Origin: Diplonema japonicum
Taxonomy: Eukaryota > Euglenozoa > Diplonemea > Diplonemida > Diplonemidae
Direction of reading: 5' to 3'
Assembly (NCBI GenBank): GCA_964019335.1
Contig: OZ025693.1
Location: 1 to 64,000, forward strand
DNA length: 64,000 nucleotides
Shown piece after piece: positions 13,151 through 23,048 of the stretch (position 1 is the stretch's first letter; each line of letters begins with the position of its first letter). The position numbers and the translations under genes were made by a program. The notes beneath the pieces are model-generated. The model worked only from the letters and a program-made list of their open reading frames with translations, did not search any database and was not told the origin of the DNA.

Positions 13151-13668
13151 GATTAGGGGGTAGTGGAGTGGAAGGAAGAGGAAAGTGCTTGCAACTTTAC
13201 TATTTTCTTTCCCCTCTTTTTTTTTTTTTTTTTTTTTTTTCGAGTGACGAAGGACCCTAACCCTGGTTGGCTGCCACCCCCATCGTGGATTGGTAACAAG
13301 CGAAGCTTTGTGTTGCTTGAGCTTCTTTCTCTTTTTTTATTTCCTTTTCTTACCCTCCCCCCCCATCCGTGTCTTGTGCTTGTTTCGCCCGAGAAAAAAA
13401 AGAAGAAGAAAACGGTAATGGAAAGAAGTGAGCAAAAAGAAAAAAAAATAAGTGTGTGTTGTACCCTCCCCTTCCATTCTTTTCTTCCTCCTTCTTATAA
13501 AAAGAGAGAGGGATATAAAAAAAATATCTGCGTTACTATTATGTTGCCTTCGGGGGGAAATGAAAATGAGTGACAAAAAAAATATGAAGAAGAAGAACTT
13601 CAAAGTAGAAATGAAAAAAATTGAGGATAAAGGCGGGTAAAAAAAAAAAGAGAAAAACTTGCGGAGGT

Positions 13669-13704
<36 letters not shown>

Positions 13705-13825
13705 AAATGGGAAGGAATTGGAAAAAAAAAAAAAAAAAAGAAGAAAAAAAATAAGGTAGAGATTGACCAACAAAATGGAGAGAATGCAACTATGGTGCTT
13801 TAGACTTGGCAAAGCACAATTGAAG

Positions 13826-13882
<57 letters not shown>

Positions 13883-14045
13883 GCAACTTTTTTTTTTCTT
13901 TTTCTTTTTTTAAACGCCTACTGTTACCTGACTGGTTGGGGCTTCACTCCAACAGCAATGATGGCAGTGACAGAGCTTTCAAACATCCTTCATGCTGATA
14001 TCCTTTAAGGGCCTATCTTTTAAGTTGTCCTGTCTAAGCAAATCG

Positions 14046-14088
<43 letters not shown>

Positions 14089-14912
14089 AGGTCAGCGAAA
14101 TAAAGGACCGGCATAGCACCAAGGCAGCAATAGGGGGGTTTATAAAAAAAGAAGAAATAAAAAAAGTGGCAAGGGACTTCTAGACACTAAATTGAAACAA
14201 AGAGAAATGTACACTAGGGAAAAAAAAAAAAAAAAAGAAAAAAAAGAAAAACTGCTTTGGTCATACATCTCTAGAAACCCATGTGCGTGGCGGGGGGGCG
14301 AAAAGAAGGGAAAAAAAGGAGGAAAAAAAAAGAAAGAAAACTATATGATGGTGCGTGATTTTCCTTTGTTTTGCATAAATTGTAGCGAGTTCACCTCGGC
14401 CTGTCTCCTCTTTTTCCCCCCTTTTTTTTTGAAAAAAAAAAAAACTCACAACGTTGCCATCATTCCCTTGTATTTTTTTTTTTTTTTTTTTTTTTTGCTA
14501 ATTACAAAAAGAGAAGAAAACAAAAAATATTTTCATCAAAAGTCGTACGAATGGTGCTTTCGCTTCCTTTCCACCCCCCCCCCCCCCCCCGCGTGTTTCC
14601 CACCCCCTTCCCTGGAAGGGAAAGCCTCCAGAGGGGGGAGGGGAGGAGAATATAACCATTTTCCCCCCCCCCCCTTTTTTCTTCTTCTCGTTCTCCCTTT
14701 TAAAAAAAAGAGAAAAAAATACTTTCGTTATACTTTCAAAGAAAGAAAAGAAAAGAAAAGAAACTACAAAAAAAAAATCTTTTTTTTTTTTCGCCTTTTT
14801 TTTTTTCTTTTCTTTTTTACTATGATTGGTGAAGGTGTGAACAAACGGCCCATTTAGTTGACGGCTCTGCGTGGTTATCTGGAGCGCTGGGTTGCATGCC
14901 AAAAAAGTGGCC

Positions 14913-14954
<42 letters not shown>

Positions 14955-15582
14955 TGCTTCAGCTCGCAACGTGTTAGGACACGGTTGATTCTCAAAAAAA
15001 ATAATAAGAAAAAAAAAATAAAATGAGGGGGGAAAAAAAAATGCAGAAGACTATTCTCCGCGGTGGGTGAGTTCTCGGCTTTGTTTTCTTCCTTTAGAAA
15101 TAAAAAATAACAAGGGGGGGAGAAAAGTGAGGGACCAACCGCCGACTGCAATAAATATCTTTTCACTTTCTTTCGTCTTTAAGAGGGGTGAGGGGAAAGA
15201 CTTGCAGACCAAAGAAAAAAAATCACTAAAAAGAGGGATGTCTAGAGGGCTTACACAGGCTTCGTCATACTTTCTTCCTTTTCCCTTTGTTTTTTTTCTT
15301 CTTTATATATTTCCTTGTTGCTGGCCAATAAGTCCTCTATAAAAAAAAAATATTCTGCCCATTCTTTTTTTTTTTTTTTTTTTTTTTTTCAGTAACTTTT
15401 TCTTTCTTTCTTCTTTACTTTTTCTTTCATCTTTTTCTGTTTTTTTTTTTTTCCCACTTTTTTTTTTCTGACGAAACCATTCACGCTCTGGACTCCCCTT
15501 TTCCTTCCAATTCAAACTTTCTTTTTTTTTCTTCTTCTTTTTTTTCCTTGATCCGAGGGAAAAAGATATATAAAAAATAATA
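7571..15582. other. 8-kb homopolymer-rich spacer
   Basis: No credible gene. Long A, T, C and G tracts dominate, for example A at about 13819-13880, C at about 9820-9850 and G at about 12601-12617. More complex islands near 8380-8520, 10840-10930 and 12710-13000 show no sustained frame or recognisable motif. One copy of the SINE-like repeat lies at 10165-10477. Confidence 0.6.
10165..10477. repeat. SINE-like dispersed repeat, copy 1
   Basis: About 310 bases, GC-rich compared with the surrounding spacer, running from a GGGGCTTTGATTGCAACAC end to a TTATCCCCACCACC end. Near-identical copies lie at 58489-58814 and 59474-59793, with partial copies at 48438-48640 and 33804-33847. Compared with the 58489 copy it lacks about 15 bases after GATTCTG. 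The minus strand stays open for about 70 codons in several copies, but no protein is recognisable. GGCCGAG on the plus strand recalls a tRNA D-arm (box A), but no convincing box B was found, so a tRNA origin is only a suggestion. Confidence 0.85.
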
Positions 15583-16213
15583 CCGGATTTGTATTTATAT
15601 TGTTCAGTTTTAATAATGGTCTGGGGATTTAGTGTACTGTATAAATTATGTACCTTTTTCGGATTTTGGACCCAACTTGGGACTTTTTACAGAACAATAC
15701 AAAAAACCAGAGTGCGCCTTCTTCTGACGAAGAAGCAGAAGAAGAAGAAATGCCTGACCAAGAAGCCTCAGCCCCAAGCCAAGCAGCGGCACCAAGCCAA
15801 GTGACCCCAAGCCAGCGAACGAACAACGTGACGAGGGTGCCCTGCCCCAACTGCAGCGCAACCCTCAAGCAGGTTAGAAAGGAGACCAGTGTGGGAGTGC
15901 ACGGAATGCTCGGGTGAGCATGACATGAGCACCCGCGGGAGGGTCTGCCCGTCCTGCGACTATGTGGTGTGCTTTACGTGCAGGACTGGGCAATAGTGAA
16001 CTAGAATTGAGGTAATACCACCCCCCCTCCCCGGCTGGGGGGTATTTTATTTTTGTCTTGGGATTTTTTATTTTTAGGGATATTTTCTGGGATTTTTTTT
16101 ATTTTTGTAATTTTTATGTTCTGTTTTAATGGTGTTCTGTAAATATTATGTCCTTTTTCGAATTTTTTGCCCAATTTGGGACTTTTCACATAACAATATA
16201 AGTACAAATCCGG
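15583..16213. mobile_element. Small TIR transposon with internal direct repeats
   Basis: The ends are inverted repeats: 15583-15604 starts CCGGATTTGTATTTATATTG, and the reverse complement of the right end is CCGGATTTGTACTTATATTG, one mismatch in 22. A TA flanks each side (15581-15582 and 16214-16215), consistent with a TA target duplication. Just inside each end lies a direct repeat, 15602-15699 and 16118-16198, sharing TATGTxCCTTTTTCG, CCCAAcTTGGGACTTTT and AACAATA. The core carries a broken plus-strand gene (listed separately) and a C-run/G-run hairpin at about 16012-16046. The TA target suggests a Tc1/mariner-like or related cut-and-paste element, but no DDE domain remains. Confidence 0.75.
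15702..15994 (+). pseudogene. Frameshifted Cys-cluster protein inside TIR element
   Basis: Plus-strand frame with an acidic stretch (DEEAEEEEMPDQEAS), a Ser/Gln/Pro linker and then CPNC. Near 15888 the frame shifts by one base and continues as CTEC, CPSC and CFTC, ending at a TAG near 15994. The four CxxC pairs would form a zinc-binding module of the kind found at the C-terminus of some transposases. The shift and missing upstream domain suggest a dead internal-deletion derivative. A tiny intron bridging the shift cannot be excluded. This is the only plus-strand coding signal I trust in the window. Confidence 0.55.
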
Positions 16214-16408
16214 TAATAAAAAAAAAAAAACAAACAAAAATAAACAAACATTTCTTTAAAAAACTTTCCAACCTACCTCCCCGTCTCTCACCCTATAAAA
16301 GAAAAAAAAAAAAAAAAAAACACACTGTCAAAAAAAATAAAAAAAAAAAAAAAAAAAAAAATAAGAGAAACTTACCAAAACAAAAACTTTTTTTTTTAAA
16401 AAAAACCT

Positions 16409-17650
16409 TCAAGCGTTCAAAGAAATCCGAGGAGGGGTAGGGTTGTAGTGACTCGAGAGAGTATAAGCACGGGAGCGAACAGCAGGACGGTGTGCAGCCC
16501 GGGCCGGGGGGGAGGGGCGAGAAGTGAGCACCTTCTTCGACAGAGGGGATGGCACAGGTACCGGAGCGGAGGGGATCGTCAAGGGCGGGAGGGGGACCTT
16601 CATACACGGAGCTTCCCAAGCAGCCTCTACCCCAAGACCCTTAGTGGCCTCAGTCCACTCCTCTAGGACCCGTTGAATGTAGTCATAGTCAGGTTCATCC
16701 TCACAAAGCTTCAGCACATAACTGCTGAACTCAAGCATCTGTGGCCCCCCACCTCCAACAAGCAGCTGCACCTCATTGCAGTACATTTCCTTACTCTTTG
16801 CGATCCCCTCACTGTCCCTCATCCCGCCCCAAGGGAGCCCTCCCTTCAACATGTAGGTCAAAGTATAGACCAAGGATTCGAGATCATCCTTCCTCGAGCT
16901 GTGCATTCCCCTGTGCACCCCTCGTGACGCAAACCGAGGGGTTCCTGTGAAGGAGCCCGGCAGCATGTCCTTTGCCTGCTTGATAGGCTTTGCGAAGCCC
17001 AGGTCTAGCAGGTATACTTCGTTGTCTTTGATCGCAAAGTTTGCAGGTTTGATGTCCCTGTGCAGGCACTGCGCTTCATTGTGCAGCTTGCGCAGACAGG
17101 TGAACATCATCAACCCCAAGCGCGACACGGTGTGTGGGGTGAGCTTCGAGCTTTGTTGGCAAAGCACCTCCACATCAGGCCCCAGCAGCTCCAGAATCAT
17201 AAGCTGGACGTCCTTCCACTTCCCCGCCCAGTGCAGCACGGGTATTTTTAACCCCGACGACCTCCCCCTGCAGTGCACGTAGGCGTTCGCCTCCCTCTGC
17301 AGTTGCTTCATTTGCTTTTCCCCTTTCGCCGCTTTGATGGCCACACTCTGGCCGTTTCTATAAGTGGCCTTGAACACGTCACCGAAGGTCCCCTTGCCAA
17401 GCCTCGTGCGTATCTGGTACTGCCCGAAGATCTCGCTCCCGATCGGAAGTGCCTCCTCGTGCTGGATCACATTCTCCTGCACCTGCACATTGGGCAGCGC
17501 GGCGAGCCTCCTCCTGCCTACTTCGCAGTGTGCGTTCTGATTCACCCCAACACTATTGCTTTCTTGATGAGTAGAGTAGTGCATTTGTGCACAGCTATAG
17601 CTGCCGTGGTAACCTGATGGGGGGCATGGCAGCGACGGAGCAGCTTTCAT
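16409..17650 (-). CDS. Casein kinase 1 family protein kinase
   Basis: Ser/Thr kinase of the CK1 group, 413 aa. The kinase domain runs from about residue 75 to 340. The P-loop is LGKGTFGDVFKA, the lysine strand SVAIKAAKGE, the catalytic loop CLHRDIKPANFAI, and the metal motif LLDLGFAKP, with DLG in place of DFG as usual for CK1. GTPRFAS and KDDLESLVYTL are CK1 hallmarks. All catalytic residues are present, so it is probably active. The N-terminal 70 residues are variable and the tail is rich in Pro, Ser and Arg. The ATG at 17650 is preceded by a CATAG acceptor-like site. A (CCCA)n microsatellite separates it from the methyltransferase gene 139 bases upstream. Confidence 0.92.
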   Translation of the reverse strand: MKAAPSLPCPPSGYHGSYSCAQMHYSTHQESNSVGVNQNAHCEVGRRRLAALPNVQVQENVIQHEEALPIGSEIFGQYQIRTRLGKGTFGDVFKATYRNGQSVAIKAAKGEKQMKQLQREANAYVHCRGRSSGLKIPVLHWAGKWKDVQLMILELLGPDVEVLCQQSSKLTPHTVSRLGLMMFTCLRKLHNEAQCLHRDIKPANFAIKDNEVYLLDLGFAKPIKQAKDMLPGSFTGTPRFASRGVHRGMHSSRKDDLESLVYTLTYMLKGGLPWGGMRDSEGIAKSKEMYCNEVQLLVGGGGPQMLEFSSYVLKLCEDEPDYDYIQRVLEEWTEATKGLGVEAAWEAPCMKVPLPPLTIPSAPVPVPSPLSKKVLTSRPSPPARAAHRPAVRSRAYTLSSHYNPTPPRISLNA

Positions 17651-17694
17651 GGAGGGGAGGTGCTCCTATGATATTGAGGTTAAATTTCTTTTCG

Positions 17695-17726
17695 CCACCC
17701 ACCCACCCACCCACCCACCCACCCAA
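17695..17726. repeat. (CCCA)n tetranucleotide repeat
   Basis: Seven to eight tandem CCCA units in the 139-base gap between the methyltransferase stop and the casein kinase start, so probably in a 5' untranslated region or intergenic linker. Confidence 0.95.
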
Positions 17727-17789
17727 AAGAGCTCTCACGTTTTTCACACAACTAATAAAACACACTAAAAAGAAAGAAAAAAAACTGCT

Positions 17790-18476
17790 TTACCCATAAG
17801 GTATGGGGTGCTGGAAAGTGCCCAGCTGCTTGTTGGCCCACTTTGTGAATTTATCGGCCACGCGGTTGGGGGGCCGTACAGAAGCCTCGGGGGGGTACTC
17901 CAGAATACCTGGGAAGCTGCTCCCTGCAGGGTGAGGGAGTGTGGCATGGGGGGGGAGGGCTTGCTGCATGTAGGAAGTGACGACACTGGCACAGTCGGCC
18001 ACGTTGAGGGAGTGCTTGTTCCCGTAGAGAGGGAGGTGCACGTGGTGGTCGCACAGGGCAAGGGTCGAGGCATCGACTCCGTCCACCTCAGATCCCAGCA
18101 CCAGCACCACGCCGCGTGCAGCGGCCTTGTCCATGAAGGTTGCATCACTCATAAGGTCGCTGCAAGCGACGGACCTGCTGCTCGTCTCGACACCCACCAC
18201 CAGCACGTCTCGCCAGGTGCACCTCATGCGCTCCACCGCCCCTTCTGTTGTCATGCTCTTGAACACCGTGACGCACTCCTCAGCCCCCAGGGACCCCCTC
18301 ATCACCTTGCGCCCCACCACAGGTGTGATCCCCACAAGGCCCACCATCCCAGCACCATGCACCGCCCCTGACTTTATCACGTGCCCGACGTTCCTTGCTG
18401 ACCTCACATTTTCCAGTATGACACCATACCGATGCACAGCCCTCATCCTTTGGTGTCTGAAGTGTGCCATGTTCAT
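17790..18476 (-). CDS. SpoU/TrmH-family RNA 2'-O-methyltransferase
   Basis: SPOUT-fold enzyme that methylates ribose 2'-OH groups in tRNA or rRNA using S-adenosylmethionine. 228 aa from ATG 18476 (a second in-frame ATG lies at 18470). The three SpoU motifs are clear: motif 1 ENVRSARNVGHVIKSG with the N-x-x-x-x-x-R pattern, motif 2 VVLVLGSEVDGVD, and motif 3 LPLYGNKHSLNVADCASVV. There is no extra RNA-binding domain. The start codon lies only 6 bases past the stop of the upstream membrane-protein gene; the TAG of that stop could itself serve as a trans-splice acceptor. The substrate cannot be told from sequence. Confidence 0.9.
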   Translation of the reverse strand: MNMAHFRHQRMRAVHRYGVILENVRSARNVGHVIKSGAVHGAGMVGLVGITPVVGRKVMRGSLGAEECVTVFKSMTTEGAVERMRCTWRDVLVVGVETSSRSVACSDLMSDATFMDKAAARGVVLVLGSEVDGVDASTLALCDHHVHLPLYGNKHSLNVADCASVVTSYMQQALPPHATLPHPAGSSFPGILEYPPEASVRPPNRVADKFTKWANKQLGTFQHPIPYG

Positions 18477-18482
18477 TAACAA

Positions 18483-18831
18483 CTACTCGGTATCATTCCA
18501 CAGGTCGTCCATGCCCCACAGGCACACGCACCCGAGCAGGTAGAGGCCAGCGAACACCACAAACTGCAGCACTGTGAGGGGCACGCCAAGGGCGGCAGGG
18601 CCCTCCAGCTTGTGGAACACCATCGCGAAACCGACCAACAGAGCAGTGGCACGCCCCTAGGAAAGCATGTTCGTGTCAAGTAGTGCATACCGCGTCGACT
18701 CCTTCTTCTGCAGACTCCAAAACCTGCGTCATCATGAGCTGGCACAGCCCCCGTGCTGCCAGCATGTAGATCGCAGCATAAGCACCGTTCCTCCCCACGG
18801 TGGCAATCGTCCTCTCCTGTCCATCGTCCAT
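18483..18831 (-). CDS. Small two-helix membrane protein, spliced
   Basis: Exons 18831-18691 and 18656-18483 give 104 aa. The 34-nt intron (18657-18690) starts GTATGCACTA and ends TCCTAG. Splicing joins ...EEGVDA to GRATALLVGFAMVF; unspliced, the frame stops after four codons. Two hydrophobic segments are visible, about residues 49-60 and 74-93 (VPLTVLQFVVFAGLYLLGCV), and the C-terminus is WGMDDLWNDTE. The start ATG 18831 follows TACAG directly. The family is not recognised. The structure rests on frame restoration, and third-position GC bias agrees. Confidence 0.7.
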
Positions 18832-18998
18832 GCCTGTAGATCGTCTGAAGAAAAAAGAGACGTAGTAGCAACGGAAAAAAAAAAAAAAAAAAAGGCGATG
18901 TCACATGCAAACTCCGCGAGCCGCAGTCCCTAGAAGAAGGGGAGGGTATGCTAGTAGGCAGCTCTCAGGTCGGGTATCTCGGGTATCTTTCTTCACTC

Positions 18999-19649
18999 TC
19001 ACCCTTTGAACCCACGCTTGTACGTGACGGCGGCGACTCGAAGCCGACGGTTATGCTGCAAAAGAAGTTTGTTTAAAGACTCAAGCAGAGAGCTTCTGCT
19101 CCTTGGGGGGCAGGTCGGCGGCAGGAGGGGATAGAGGCAGGAGGAGGTGTCCGTCATGTGCGACGTCCCAATCAGCAGAAGCGACTTGTTCAGCGACTGT
19201 GCTTGTCTGATGTAAGCTGCCAGACGGTCCTTTGCCAAGGGTGCAGTCTCGGGGCAGACCACCACTAGGTACTTTGAGTGGTTCTCTGAAGGGTGCCTGT
19301 CGTAGGCCACGAAGTCCCCCCCGTACTTCAGGCCATCGAGTAAGTAGTAGCCGTTCCCAAGGAGGTACATCACGGCCGCCCTGGAGGTCACCGTCCCGTC
19401 ATCTTCGTCAGGGCACGCGATGTTCCTGCTGTACCATGTGACTCCGTTCCCTTCACGGCCTACCACGCCTTTGTCACTCAGCTCTGAGGCCGTTGTCTTG
19501 TTGCTTGGTAGCACAGTGCGCTTCACCCGATGTAGAGGCGCTTTAAGATGCTTCACCTTGTTCTGTACTCGAGACACCTTTCTTGGAAAAAAAAGCCTGT
19601 TGAAAGAACGCTGCGCCGCCTTAAGAATTAGTTTCATTGTTACGGCCAT
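18999..19649 (-). CDS. tRNA-splicing endonuclease catalytic subunit (SEN2/SEN34-like)
   Basis: Cleaves introns from precursor tRNAs. 216 aa from ATG 19649. The C-terminal endonuclease fold is recognisable from LDGLKYGGDFVAYDRHPSENHSKYLVVV-type sequence at about residues 110-140: Tyr in DFVAY, His in NHSKY, and a Lys in SLNKSLLLIG about 40 residues on, matching the Y/H/K triad of the family. It is shorter than animal SEN34 and nearer the archaeal monomer length. The first 30 residues are basic and amphipathic (MKLILKAAQRSFNRLFFPRK), resembling a mitochondrial targeting sequence; yeast SEN complex sits on the mitochondrial surface. SEN2 and SEN34 cannot be told apart here. Confidence 0.8.
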   Translation of the reverse strand: MAVTMKLILKAAQRSFNRLFFPRKVSRVQNKVKHLKAPLHRVKRTVLPSNKTTASELSDKGVVGREGNGVTWYSRNIACPDEDDGTVTSRAAVMYLLGNGYYLLDGLKYGGDFVAYDRHPSENHSKYLVVVCPETAPLAKDRLAAYIRQAQSLNKSLLLIGTSHMTDTSSCLYPLLPPTCPPRSRSSLLESLNKLLLQHNRRLRVAAVTYKRGFKG

Positions 19650-21396
19650 TTTCCCTTCTTTTTTCCTCCCCACGCCCTCTCGCCCTCTTGGACGTGATGT
19701 GGTTATTGTGTGAAATGAAGAAAAATGTAAAAGAAAAAAAAAGGCTGAGAGGTGGGGAGGGGAGGGGAAAAAAAGTGAACGGGGGGAGAAAAAAAAATAT
19801 AACGATACATAAAGGGTTGGGGGGAAATGGGCTCAGACACTTGCCTCCCCTCGGAGACTGGTTTCCCCCCCCCCCCCCCCCCCTTTTCTCTTCGTCTTTC
19901 CTTCTACTCTTTCGCATCATTATAACGTAATAGCCGGTAGGGCTTGCTGGGATGTAAGGGGCCCTCACTCTCTTGAATACACCTAGGATACTTATCCCAG
20001 CACCACCTTTCCCTTTCTTTTCCCTCTGTTTCTTCCCTTTCTTTCTCTTTGACTTCCGCTTCTTTCCTCTTTTTTTTCTTCTTTTTTTTTTTCAATGCAG
20101 CAGCATTTCCTGGATGGAAAGAGAAACAAAAAAAAAAAAAACCCATAGTATAATTTGGAAAAGTAAAAAAAAAGAGAGGAAAAAAAAAAAGAGAGAAATA
20201 AAGCAGAGTTATAAAGAAAAGGGGAGAGGTGGAAAAAAAAAAAAAAGTGAACAGGTACAAAGAAAAAAAAGAAGAACCTTATTTTTAAAAACAATTTTCA
20301 GGAAGAGAAAAAACTGGGGGGGGATCCTTGATACAAAAACAACAACAAAAAATTTAAACAATAAAAAATAATATAACTGAATAAAAAAAATTTCTTTACT
20401 TCCTTCCTCCCCCCCCCCCCCCCCCCACTTATGTATAACTTGTTAAAATCAATTTTTTTCTTCTGCCATTAAAAAAGGATGCCATATTTTCTCCCCCCCT
20501 GATGACACGAAAGCAAGGGGAACAAGAGAAAGGGGGGAGGGGGGACAGAGAAGCAGACTCAAGGGAGGGAGGGAAGATAAAAATACACCAATAAGCATGG
20601 AACTTAATAGTATTAAGGAGGGCGGTAAAAAAAAAAAAAAATGAGAAGAAGGAGCCTGCTCGCACTGGAGGGGTAGGGAGGGGACTGCACTCACTACGAT
20701 TTTCTCGCAAGATGTGCACCATTTTTTTTTTTCTCGCCAGAGGGGAGGGCGGGAGGCAATGATGGCAGGAGAAGTACAAAAAGACAGCCGCTGTGGGGAC
20801 CCCCCTACCGGGGAGGCTAGGTACGGAGATGGGGAAAGAAGAAAAAAAAAAAAAAGTTGTTTTACAAAAGGAAAAAAAAAAAGCCCCTCTTTTTTCAAAA
20901 AAAAAAAAAAATACCAGCTTTTTTTTTCTTGCGAAATTTCTTTGAGAGAAAAGGTGAGGGAAAAAGGAACGAAAGTCTTTTTCTTTTCTATTTCTTTTCT
21001 CTTGTTAAACGCGTAGCCTTGCGTCAGCCTTAAAAAAAGAAAGAAAAGAGGAACTAACCGTTGTTTGTACGTGCCGGGTAAAACCTGGAGACGTTTGTCA
21101 ACCCGAAACACGTTGCCAACGTTCCCCTTTTGTTTAGACAAGTCAAAGACTCGTTCTTGCAAAAAATAAATGCAGTCGTAAAAATACCTTATTTCCCCAT
21201 TAGAAAAACCATCTCTCAAAAAAAGAAAAAGAAAAAAAAAAAGCAGCCGTGACGGAGACAAAAAGAAATAAAAAGGGAAATATAAAAAAAAGGGACAGAT
21301 TGGCAAAACGGAACTTTTCTTTTTCTCTCTTTTTTTTTTTTTTTTCCCCGCTTCCTTTTCGTTCTTATTTTTTTGTTGATGATGATGAATGAAAAG

Positions 21397-21427
<31 letters not shown>

Positions 21428-21472
21428 AAAAAAGACAACCCATTCCTAACCCACAATTACTCCACATCCTTC
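19650..21472. other. Homopolymer-rich spacer with a dispersed repeat
   Basis: No credible gene. Poly-A/T tracts with C runs at about 19866-19884 and 20410-20427. Positions 21041-21160 hold a 120-base sequence repeated in inverse orientation at 55971-56095. Confidence 0.65.
21041..21160 (-). repeat. Dispersed 120-bp repeat, copy A
   Basis: On the minus strand this reads GCAAGAACGAGTCTTTGACT, continues through AAAAGGGGAACGTTGGCAA and CCCGGCACGTACAAACAACG, and ends in a C/T-rich run. It matches 55971-56095 on the opposite strand with a few substitutions and a small indel. Both copies abut homopolymer tracts. Its identity is unknown; a short open frame is conserved between copies but is too short to call a gene. 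Confidence 0.85.
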
Positions 21473-23048
21473 TTAGACCTGCCCAGTCTCCTGTTCGTGG
21501 TGCCCGTGCACAACCTCCTTCCTGGGGGCAACACCAAGCTTGACGATCATCTGCTCAAACTCCTCCACATCGATGGTGCCGTCACCGTTAAGATCGTATT
21601 TCGAAAACATCTCGTTGACGGCCTCAGTGTCCACATCGTAAGTGGGGTCAGACTTACGTGTGGCCTTCACAGTACCCTCCACCTCATCGTAGTTGCCAGC
21701 AAGGTACCTCTCAAGCCTGACGGACACTGCCTCGACGAAGGCTTCAGTGGTGAGACCTGAAGGGCCCACCATGTCCCTAGTTGCCTCGCCTAGGCGGAAG
21801 GATGTGTGGACAGCCCGCCTCAGGTTCTTCGTGAAGCCAACGACTTCCTGCTCGGCCTCGCTACCCTTCAGGACTGCCGCGTGGTCCATAGCCCCCACAA
21901 TCGCCTCCAGCATCCCAAGCGGGTTGAATGAGGTCTCCTCGTTCCTTAGGTGTGCGTGCCAAAGGTCCGCCACTGTCCCGTGGCTTGCCTCGAACTCTTT
22001 GATGAGCGTACCGTCATCGTTCTTCCCAATCAAGTTCGACGTAATGAAGCCAGGGCTCCTGTGCACCTGCGCCACCTCGTCTGTCAGCATGTCACCGTCG
22101 TAGTTGTGTGCCGCCATCCCGAACCCGCCGTCCTGCCACCTGATGATCTGCATCGTGGCAGCATCGGAGATCAGGTGCTGAAGCTCGCCACCACACTTCT
22201 CGAGCAGCCCCTCTGCCTTGTACGCCTCGAGGTAGTGCTCGTCGAACACGCTCTTCATCTTCGCCCAGAAGGACTCCTGCCACTTGAACACCGTCTTCTT
22301 GGTCACCACGTACGGCACCACTTGCGCCTCCAGACACCTCTTGAAGAAGTGATGCGCAAGGTCCTCCACGTTGTCCAGCGGGTTGTGGTACACCACCGCC
22401 ACGTTGTCCTCGTCGTTGAGGTCACGCTGGTCGACAATCGCGAAGTCGTTCCTCACGCAGGTGGCCTCCTTCCCGCCCTCAAGGGGGTAGAAGGTCGTCA
22501 CAAGCTTTCCCTTCCCAACGGGTTTCCAGCCCGCGCCGTACTCACCCCCTACAGCGTGACGCTCGAAGAGCACAGGCCTCTTGTAGCCCAGCTCCACGCC
22601 TTCGATGTGGATGGTGTCCCTGCTGATGGTGATACCCTTCCAGCCCCTTCTCATCGCACCGTTGGGAGACCCCCAAGCTTTCTTGAGACCGAGCTCCTTG
22701 ACCTGGTCGGCCGTGGGAGTGATTGTGGGCTCCTTGAAAATGGCACCGAGCCTTTTCCCCGCCTCAACAGCATCTGCGAGCACCTGGTCCTCGGTCTCGT
22801 CTCTGCTCTTGCATGACAGGTCGTAGAATTCCCACTTGGTGATGTCCACGTGCGGCTTGATCCACTTGTCGAGCACGAGCTGCATGGAGTACCTCGTCAT
22901 CTCCTCGCCAGAGATGTACACCTGTGTTGTTGTTTAACATGTTGTTGCGCTTGCATACCATCTCAGGGGCGTCGACTTTCCCCTCGCTGGTGAGCCTCCT
23001 GAGGCCAGGCCTTGCGGCCCTCAGGTTGGTACAGAATGTCCGCAACAT
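21473..23048 (-). CDS. Isocitrate dehydrogenase with C-terminal EF-hand
   Basis: Oxidatively decarboxylates isocitrate to 2-oxoglutarate, probably in mitochondria. Exons 23048-22959 and 22921-21473 give 512 aa; the 37-nt intron 22922-22958 starts GTATGCAAGC and ends ACACAG. Residues 1-22 (MLRTFCTNLRAARPGLRRLT) look like a transit peptide. Conserved blocks include SGEEMTRYSM, the substrate serine/Arg region SPNGAMRRGWKG, and the metal site YDGDMLTDEVAQ. The cofactor loop reads EASHGTVADLWH, lacking the Arg-His of NADP enzymes (HGTVTRHY), so NAD use is inferred. At about residues 470-482 a canonical EF-hand loop DLNGDGTIDVEEF is fused after the enzyme, implying calcium control. IDH-EF-hand fusions are, from memory, known in marine algae. 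Confidence 0.92.

Noticed and set aside
13255-13280. CCCTAACCCTGG, telomere-like
   Set aside because: A single occurrence with no tandem array.
21950-22816. Long plus-strand frame of 288 codons opposite isocitrate dehydrogenase
   Set aside because: Antisense shadow of a GC-rich coding exon; the minus strand has clear enzyme motifs.
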